DNA from: Spirogloea muscicola
Lineage: Eukaryota > Streptophyta > Zygnematophyceae > Spirogloeales > Spirogloeaceae
Reading direction: 5' to 3'
Assembly (NCBI GenBank): GCA_009602725.1
Contig: WELB01000005.1
Span: forward strand, 246,783 to 310,782
DNA length: 64,000 bases
Shown here: positions 56,765-64,000 of the stretch, in pieces
Layout: each line of letters opens with the position of its first letter
Numbering within the stretch: the first letter of the stretch is position 1
The notes under the pieces: generated by a model
The model's input: only the letters and a program-made list of their open reading frames with translations
Databases searched by the model: none
Told to the model about the DNA's origin: nothing
Position numbers and translations under genes: made by a program

Positions 56765-57740
56765 GAAATATCGTGTATTTGAAACAAACGAAGGCCAAAT
56801 GGCCAAGTACAAAGGCAAGCACATCTTAAGACCTACATAACCCACAGTAGATTGACCCGCTCAGAAACCACGGGTCAAAACATAAGGTCGCTAACCGATG
56901 CCTGGATACTAGATGGCAGATACGAAGCCCTTCTGCCACCAACTAGAGCTCGCCCAGCTTTCTGGTGCAAAGCACTAGCCTGAGCACGCTGCAAACAGGC
57001 CGAAACTCGTCGTCGCAACAACGACAGATAGGCAGCTGGCAAGCCCATCTCAGCCGGGAACACATCTGCATGTCGTGTGTAGCCTAGATTGGCTATGTTT
57101 TGAAGGAGAGTAAGGAAACGAGGACCTAAGCAGCCAAAGATGTCGATTGCCGCTGGCAAGAGCTGATCACATCGGGGGTAATCGGAGTAGTGCTGCAACT
57201 TTCTTTGTTCAGCACTGCCCACTGCGTGGCCAGCAATGTGTGTCGATGCTGGACCTTTATAGGCCTCCGTAATCACAATATCGACCAAAGCCCTTGGTCC
57301 TCCACCAGGTTGCACGCCCACAATGTCAAGTGTGCGGCGATGATGACGTCCCTGGGCATCCGTGGTGATAGGCATGATGTTGTTCACTTCCACGACCGCA
57401 CGGTACCTGGCGTCGCGCATCAAACCCGCCAGAGCATCACGGAGGAGGTTGTGGATGCCCACCACTTCTGGTCCAGTGGGGCATCGCAGCATGTGAGTGG
57501 CGAGCTCAGCACTCTCTGCACGGAAGCCGCACTCACACTGGCGCACCCCAATCAGGCAGTTAGGTGGGAGGCCGAGGAAGATTTGATGCAACGTTTGAAA
57601 GGCCTCGGAGCTGATGCTGAAGGCGCTGGCCGCGGCGTGTGAGGTGATCCAGAGCCAGGGGACCCACTTCCAGGAGCCAAGTTTCTCTGACTTGAGGCTG
57701 CTTAGCAGGGATTCCTTCTGCATCGTCTCGTGTCTAGCTG
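56765..57740 (-). mobile_element. LINE 3' end with intact-looking endonuclease frame (282 codons)
   Basis: The longest undisturbed piece of the LINE C-terminus in the window (57723-56875). A Cys-His knuckle (VRQCECGFRAESAELATHML, then CPTG...H) is followed by HRRTLDIVGVQPGGGPRALV and DIVITEAYKG, which fits the PD-(D/E)XK core. SAEQRKLQHYSDYPRCDQLL and AIDIFGCLGPRFLTLL come next. The frame ends SSIQASVSDLMF. The 3' tail has the GGCCAAATGGCC palindrome (56792-56803) seen in reverse at 60646-60657. The N-terminal zinc finger and RT are missing, so it is a 5'-truncated copy. Its subfamily differs from the 73-3330 copy. Confidence 0.75.
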
Positions 57741-58260
57741 TGTAATCTTCCTCTTCGGCACCTTCGGCTCATTTGGCTCTTTGGTTCTTGTCCACTCTTT
57801 TTGGGCTGGCCTTTGCCAGCCCCTCTTCTCTATGGGCTAGCAATTTCTTCTGCTCATCTGCCGCCAAGCCTTGCCCTAGCGTTCACTCGTGGATACTGAG
57901 CATCCATCTGCATCATTTCGTGTCCTGGTGTGTAGATTTCCTTTTCGGCACCGTGTGGCCTTTGGATATTGTCCATTCTTTTCTGGCTGGCTTTGCTAGC
58001 CCCTCTTTTTTCAATGGGCCGCAAATGTTCCTGGCATTGGCGCACAGCCCCTACCTGCAAAATGGGCCAGACAGCTCGCTCCAAGGAACAACGTCAGCCT
58101 TTGCCTGACCGCGCATAAGGATGCGGAGGGCCAAGACCATCGCTCTCCACTAATGGCTAATGGCTTCCGTGGTGGTTGTTTGGCGCCTCAGTATAGCTTG
58201 TCAGATATGCATGTGCTCACTCGGGGATATTCAGTGTCCCCCTTAGCCAGCATTACCAGT
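57741..58260 (+). repeat. Stacked LINE hairpin tails, plus strand
   Basis: GGGCTGGCCTTTGCCAGCCC (57803-57822) and GGCTGGCTTTGCTAGCCCC (57985-58003), each followed by a (T/C)ATGGGC-type extension. There is no coding remnant of useful length. Confidence 0.6.
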
Positions 58261-58690
58261 TAACAGGACATTTGTAAGGCTAGAATTGGCCTCCCTTTCA
58301 ATTTCATGCGCACCGTGCGCCTTCTCTCCACTGGAAGAGTCTTTCTCTCGCCAGGACCTAGCAAGTCCAGTCTCTCGCTCTGACTTGTTGCCGACCTTGT
58401 GCCGCTGCTTCCGCCGCTGCCACCGCTGCCGCCGCTGCTACATCAGCAGGCTTCTCGGACCGTGCCAAGAGGGCGCGGGCGGGGGCCACCTAGCGGGCCA
58501 GTCGCTTGAGAGCCTTACCCCGATAAGACTCTGTTCAACAGCACATAAAGTGGCTTACTTCCAAGACAAGCGTTCTTTCTTAAAAGAACTATCGAACATT
58601 TAAGGCCTGTAGAGCCTACATTTGTGTCACTTGCGTGACTGTAGATGTCTTGGTGCATTGTGTGACTGTATCAAGTGCATCTTGGAGTAC
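58261..58690. other. Spacer with no recognised gene
   Basis: GC-rich triplet stretch at 58395-58445 and otherwise unremarkable. Confidence 0.4.
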
Positions 58691-58693
58691 ACT

Positions 58694-58852
58694 TGTTACT
58701 GCTATTCCATTCTTGCTACCGACACTAGGTTACTGCTACTCTCTTCTTGCTACCGACACTTGTTACTGCTGCTCTGCTCTTGCTATGGACACTTCTTACT
58801 GCTACTCTGTTGTTGCTACCGACACTTGGTCACTGCTACTCTGATCCTGTGA
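58694..58852. repeat. Minisatellite, about 33-bp unit, five copies
   Basis: The unit is close to TTACTGCTACTCTxTTCTTG followed by CTACCGACACTxG, repeated from about 58694 with small differences between copies. Confidence 0.8.
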
Positions 58853-58859
58853 CCCATGA

Positions 58860-59470
58860 TAAGCCAAGCTAAGATTTTGTCCCACCTTTCCATGCCTCTG
58901 TGGAGACTTTACTTGGTCAGACCACGTTTGATGGTCTGTACCACACGTTCTGCATAATTATCGGCCTTTGGATGGTCGCGTGAAGTGAGTCGAGGGTCAA
59001 TGGAGGCCTGATCAAGCAAACGCTAAAAATCACCCTGAAATTCAGTTCCTTGATCAGTGGTTACTTTGGCGCAAGCTCCATGTCGAGACAACGCCTGTTC
59101 CAAAGAAGAGCCTGAAAATCAGTTCCTTGATCAGTCGGTACTTCGGCGCAAGCTCCAAATCGAGACAACACCTGTTCCAAAGAAGAGCCTGAAAGTCAGT
59201 TCCTTGAATAGTGGGTACTTCGATGCAAGCTCCAAATCGAGACAACACCTGTTCCAAAGAAGCTCCGCAACGTATGCACTAGGCTTTCCAGGGATAATCG
59301 ATACATATGCACTAGGCTTTACAGAATGTCAAAGCGAATATATTCGTCTGGTTTCTGTCCCCATTTTCTACTTTATGGACGTCATCCACTCATTCCCATT
59401 AGTCTCCATTCTGTGAAAGCGGAAGTGAAAGCGGTTGCAGACCTTGATGATCCCAACATGTGGCTGAGCA
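58860..59470. mobile_element. Ty3/gypsy-type integrase scrap (broken)
   Basis: A minus-strand piece (about 59060-58905) resembles the retroviral-type integrase core (TDQGTEFQG, then NYAERVVQTIKRGL). A plus-strand piece (about 59320-59410) resembles the region after the core (PHFLLYGRHPLIP). Opposite orientations show rearrangement. No LTRs were seen. It is an old, dead fragment. Confidence 0.6.
59043..59270. repeat. 77-bp tandem repeat, three copies
   Basis: The unit starts CAGTTCCTTGATCAGT and ends CAAAGAAGAGCCTGAAA. Three copies differ by a few bases. It lies within the gypsy-like scrap. Confidence 0.85.
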
Positions 59471-60100
59471 TTTGTGTTGAGGGTGGTATTTTGTTCATAT
59501 ATGCCTATTACAGTGGACAACTTGCTCATTGCTCAACATCGTGATACACAACAATGTGCCACCATACGAAGTGGTGGGTACAAGCCGAAACCTTCGACAA
59601 CTGATGTAGGTGACTACGTCTGCCGTGAGGTCACCCCCTCAAGATTGCTTGGATGCTTCTGCACGTCCGTTCACATACAAGATTGTTGGTAATAGCTCTT
59701 CAGGTGTGATTCGTCCTCAAGGTCCTGTGACGGGAAATTCTTGACAATGTTCAGAATGGTTTCCCGTGGCATCTTAGTAACATCGACTGTACATAATAAT
59801 GGGTATCCATGCATATGTCGTGCAAAATCTGCCGTCAAGGTGTTTAACCTGGGTTAAGCTCTTGTGTTATAAATGCAATAGAGGGTGGCGTATTTTCTGC
59901 CTAACACCACCGCTCACCAGTGTACCTACAGATGACTGGTTTTGCAGAATCTAGCCGGGTGCAGATCCAACTCCTCAGCCAATGACAGGACTCGCGATTG
60001 GGGGGGGAGCAAAACATTTTGTTCGGTACAAGTTATTGCGGCCGCTGACTCGGGGTCACTAAGCTCCCATCCGCTGTATTCTCTTGCATAGCGATGTGGT
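59471..60100. other. Spacer with no recognised gene
   Basis: Only short frames. No motif or structured RNA that I can support. Confidence 0.4.
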
Positions 60101-60710
60101 ATTGGCGCCGCTCGGCCCGTTGGACCTTGTACATTCTCTGGGCTGGCCTCACACAGCCATTGCCTTACTTTACAAGAGCTGTTTCTTTCCTTTTAGTTAC
60201 GCACCATGTCATCTATTCCTACTTTCTACTCTATTGTGCCAATGCTTTGCTTGATTGATACCTACGCAAGCTAATATCTCAATTTTTCGCTAACTTCCTT
60301 CTTTGTTTTGCTCTGCTTGCTAGGTAGAACCGCTGACGCGTCAATCAAGTCGCTACAACCTGCCCATGACGTAGTATTGCAAATGAAAGACGCCCTGTGG
60401 CATGACACATCCTTGCATATCTGTCGTTCTTGCGAGGACAAGTTTCGGCCTATTTGCAGCGTGCTCAGGCTAATGCTTTGCACCAGAAAGCTGAGCGAGC
60501 TCTAGTTGGTGGCAGAAGGGCTTCGTACCTGCCATCTAGTATTTAGGCATCGATTAGCGACCTTTATGTTTTGACCCTTGGTTACTGAGCGGGTCAATTT
60601 ACTGTTGGTTATGTAGGTCTTCAGATGTGCTTGCCTTTGTACTTGGCCATTTGGCCTTCGTTTGTTTCAAACACGAATTTTCTTGTAGGTAAAGCTTTTT
60701 ATCTGTAAAG
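60100..60710 (+). mobile_element. LINE 3' end (same subfamily as 56765-57740)
   Basis: GGGCTGGCCTCACACAGCC (60139-60157) is a tail of one type. From about 60440 the sequence encodes ALHQKAERALVGGRRASYLP, then SSI and a stop, matching 57000-56900 on the other strand. The tail has TTACTGAGCGGGTCAATTTA and GGCCATTTGGCC (60646-60657) and ends near CAAACACGAA. Confidence 0.7.
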
Positions 60711-60837
60711 TATCGTCATTCATTACCCTGTTAAGCTGGGCTCTCGTCAGTTATCGCCGTTCTGATTATGGACGCCGCACCATGGCAGATTGACGGCTTC
60801 TAGCCGTAACGGTACCACGGCCATGGCCGTCGCCGCC

Positions 60838-61090
60838 GCGCGCACGCCGCCGCCGCCGCCGCCGCCGCCGGCGGCAGGGCTCTCTTGCGGGCGGCGACTC
60901 GACGCCTCCCCTCCTCCCTGGTGGAGCACACCGGTGCCTCCGGCTCGTCGCCCTCCCGCACGCTTGGCGCCCGCCCGCTGCTCCCCGCCGCCACCATGGA
61001 GTCCGGCTCCAGCCGGGCTGCCAGGCGCTCCNGCCTCGCCGCGGGACCCGCCTCCGAGGCCGCGGCGGCGGCGGCGGCGGCGGAGAGCCC
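60838..61090. repeat. GCC/GGC triplet runs at the glycosyltransferase 5' end
   Basis: GCC-rich (60840-60870) in the leader, and GCG/GGC (61063-61082) inside exon 1, where it encodes polyalanine. A single N lies at 61032. Confidence 0.85.
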
Positions 61091-63513
61091 CAGGCACAGC
61101 GGCGGCGGCGTGGCGCCGTTCGTCGACCAGCGGCCGGTGTCAATCGTCATCCCGGTGTACAACGAGGTCGCCGGCATCCCCATCCTGGTGGAGCGCGTCG
61201 GCGCCGCCATGCGCGCCCGCGGCGGCCCGTACGAGATCGTCTGCGTGGACGACGGCTCCTCTGACGGTGAGCAGCTGGTCCACTGGCCTTCTTCTCCTTC
61301 GAGCAGCTTTCGCTCCTAGCTCCTACTCTCATTCTACTACTGAAAGCACCAGCTTAAGTGGCAAGATCATTGCAACGTGCACGTCGATAGCGACAGCAGA
61401 AGTGAATATCGCTGCATTGCATGTGTTGTGGACTTGTACCCTAGGGTTCTGTTTCGCTTGGTAGGGGCAGTTCTTGGCACAGTGCCACAGGGCCTTCAAG
61501 TGGAACCTCAAAGACAAATTGCCGAGTCATAATGGCAAGCCATACTGAAAGCCCGAGAGATACCCATCAAACTCCATAGTTTTGATAGTCAGTAGCACTT
61601 TGAGGTCATGGTTTCTTGCCATGGTCTCCTTGGGACCTTGTATCTACCTGTCGAATGTAGGTCATGCACTTCAGGGTTCGGGGTGAAGACTTTGAAAATT
61701 GATAAATACTGGCCTTCGGTATAGTATAGGCATGTACCATCCATTGAAGCAGCTTCTGCCAAGTGATGCCAGGCACCACGCAGTTGCTGCAGGCAATGGC
61801 AGCTGAGCGGCAGGACCTCAGGGCCGTGATTTTCCGTCGGAACTTTGGGCAGACGGCAGCCATGGCTGCCGGGTTCGACTTTGCGGCTGGCGAGCTCCTG
61901 GTCACTATGGACGGGGACTTGCAGAATGATGCGGATGATATTCCCAGAATTCTGGACAAGCTGCTGTATGGGGAACCAGGCCAAGGTGGGAACCCGGGTA
62001 ATGGTGCTTGGGGCAGCGGGCCTCGTGACGATGGCGGTTACGACATGGTAGTTGGCTGGCGGCGGCACCGGAAGGACGATATGCTGACGAGAAACGTCCC
62101 CTCAGCTGCTGCCAACTGGCTGATTGGCCGAGTCACTGGGGTATGATTACTCTCACTTTGTGAGTAGCCTGCTTCCTGATCTGCTCCTGCTTGTCTAGGG
62201 GCTTAGAGACTGTACTTGATGACTCAGAAGTTAAGAGAGCCCTATCTTGATGACTCAGAGGTTTTAGAGGGGCCTAGATTATAGGCGGAAAAAGGGTCCA
62301 GAATACCTTGGCATTCAGCCACTTGTGACTGCCTGGCTTTCTTTTTTAGGTCAAGGAAGTCAAGCTAGTTGACACACTTATCTGCTCGTGTTACAGCACA
62401 ATAACTACATCATGACCCTTGTCTTCTTCGTACGTAAGTATGCCAAGCAGCTTGGCCTGATTCTCTTTATTGTACCATCTTATTGCTTGTCGCTGGAGCA
62501 GGTGAAGCTGCATGACTACGGCTGCAGTCTCAAGGCCTATCGTGCTTCAGTTGTAAGCAGCCTGAGGTTGTATGGCGAGATGCACCGCTTCATCCCTGCC
62601 CTTGCTGCCATGGAGGGCGCTTCAATTTCAGAACTAGAGGTGGGGAATGCTCTTGACCACTCCTCCAGCCGCCTCTGCAACATCAACAGCTTATTGCTGG
62701 TCGCATCCAAGCATTCCATCTAGTGCCTAGCACTAGGCATGTAAACCCCATGATCTTGCAGCTTACTACTCATGCCATGGTTAGTGTGCTAAACATTTGG
62801 TGGCGCAGCAGCGTGAAACAGGGCAAGGAGCTTGCAACCTTAATCCATGCCCCTGCATGCTCTCTCTTGTGACAGGTGCAACATGCCCCTCGAATATACG
62901 GTGCATCCAAGTATGGGCTGGGTAGAATACCCAGGGTTCTGCTGGACCTGGCCACCATATGGTTCCTCAGCAGGTACCGGGACCGACCGATGCAGCTCGT
63001 GGGCCTCCTTGGCACCTTGTGCCTCCTCAGCTCATTGGCATTTGGAGTTGCAGCCTGCTGGTCCTTCGCCATTTCAGCAAGATCATATGGCGTCGCAATG
63101 GCCCTCTCCAGTTCCATGGCTCATGCAGTTGCAGCTCTTGAGTTACTTGTTATGGGCTCGCAGGTGAAATGTCTCAATAGCATGTACTTAATATTATCAG
63201 GCCAGCTTTACATCCTCTTCATGTTGTGTGGTAATTTGTTCCTGCCTGATGCTAATGTGTGCAAGTTGGGAGCCTTCAGGCTGGTACCCTAACCTGTTGG
63301 AGACAGATGCAGACTAGACTACTGGCAGAGCCTTCCATGTCTCTGGCTGCACCAAGAAGCTCTTCTCTGCCTCTGCTGATTTGCAACTCGTTTCTTGCTC
63401 TTTGTCAGCTGATGTGCCTTGGCTTTCTGAGTGAGATCTGCATCCGCACATACTTTGAGTCTCAACCTCGCCCTGTATATCGAGTCCGGGAGGTTGCCAC
63501 ATCTACAGCCTGA
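60996..63513 (+). CDS. Family 2 polyprenol-phosphate glycosyltransferase, membrane type (bacterial-like)
   Basis: Predicted to move a sugar from a nucleotide donor to a polyprenyl phosphate (DPM1/ArnC/GtrB-like). The start ATG has a strong context (GCCACCATGG). Exons: 60996-61266, 61773-62140, 62502-62639, 62876-63163, 63409-63513. Exon 1 opens with a low-complexity Ala-rich stretch, then SIVIPVYNEVAGIPILVERV and the VDDGSSDG donor-site motif. Exon 2 has FRRNFGQTAAMAAGFDFA and the metal-binding MDGDLQND. Exon 3 has LHDYGCSLKAYR and GEMHRFIPALAAMEGA. Exon 4 has YGASKYGLGRIPRVLLDLAT and two hydrophobic helices (about 62970-63150). It ends REVATSTA. The SKYG block followed by paired C-terminal helices is typical of bacterial and cyanobacterial enzymes rather than eukaryotic soluble DPM1. 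The acidic insert-like loop GQGGNPGNGAWGSGPRDD in exon 2 looks lineage-specific. The Ala-rich N-terminus could be part of a transit peptide, which is inference. Confidence 0.85.
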
Positions 63514-64000
63514 AAATTGAAAGCCCCGGCTGAATATCATGGAGATATCTCTTCGACAAGCCCTCCTCGTGTTGTGAAAACCTCTTGTCTCAGCTTGATT
63601 TAGAGAATAACATCCTCAAATGGCAGCGCGGCTTTGGTGCTACCTGTCTTCCGTAAGGACGATAGTCCTGGCTAAAGCCTATCCTGCTGGCAACTAGGTG
63701 AATAAGCGATTAGCTCAGATTTTACACCTATGAAAAGTGTGTCGACAGCCATGTTTTCATATTTGCTTCTCTCCTTAGGTTTCCTTGTTGCTTCTCTCCT
63801 TAAGTTGTCCTTGTCATTAAGAGCCCAACTTTGCCTCCCTGACATTGTTACATGAGTAAATGGAGTGAGTCACCGAGCGCCACTAGTAAGAAATTTTCAT
63901 TGCTAGTCAGCCCTCAAGCTGACAAATTGTCAAGCACACATTCTTGTCAGTCATTGACTTATGCATGTAGATAGTTGAAAATTTCTCTGGGTGAATATTG
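63514..64000. other. Sequence after the glycosyltransferase
   Basis: Presumed 3' UTR and intergenic DNA. Nothing further recognised. Confidence 0.4.

Noticed and set aside
1-64000. CRISPR arrays, bacterial operons or phage
   Set aside because: No regular direct repeats with spacers. The window is eukaryotic, with spliceosomal introns throughout.

Overview
The window is nuclear DNA of a green-lineage organism, most likely a green alga. Five intron-rich protein genes are recognisable, with GT-AG and some GC-AG introns of about 100-700 bp. Exportin-1, the mitochondrial ABC transporter ATM3 and an LRR receptor kinase all look plant-like. First exons are very GC-rich with GCC/GGC triplet runs, and the intergenic space is full of retroelement debris. 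An LRR-VIII-type receptor kinase favours a streptophyte-like alga, but I cannot name a species.

Layout. 1-4.7 kb: a decayed non-LTR retrotransposon (C2H2 zinc finger, reverse transcriptase, restriction-like endonuclease), then detached tails of the same kind of element. 5.1-9.9 kb (+): RNA polymerase III subunit RPC3. 9.9-20.6 kb (-): three diverged copies of an unrecognised gene family built of two alternating short Cys modules, interrupted by LINE pieces and a 144-base gap. 20.7-23 kb: nested LINE 3' ends. 24.0-28.7 kb (-): ATM3. 28.8-30.5 kb: LINE 3' ends, including a tail-to-tail inverted pair. 31.45-41.5 kb (-): exportin-1 in about 31 exons, including a tandem pair of 98-nt exons that look mutually exclusive. 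42.2-47.6 kb (+): an LRR receptor-like kinase with SFG in place of DFG. 48.7-49.35 kb (-): coding-looking, Cys-containing exons of unknown identity beside a 646-base gap. 50.39 kb: tRNA-Leu(UAA). 51.1-56.6 kb: a broken Ty1/copia fossil inserted in LINE sequence. 56.7-60.7 kb: more LINE 3' ends, a Ty3/gypsy scrap and two minisatellites. 61.0-63.5 kb (+): a bacterial-type membrane glycosyltransferase.

The host genes are unrelated housekeeping or signalling genes and form no operon or pathway. The observations most worth follow-up are the duplicated exportin-1 exon just upstream of the NES-groove cysteine, the unrecognised alternating Cys-module family, and the SFG receptor kinase. Exon borders were read by eye from splice signals plus homology and may be off at weaker junctions.
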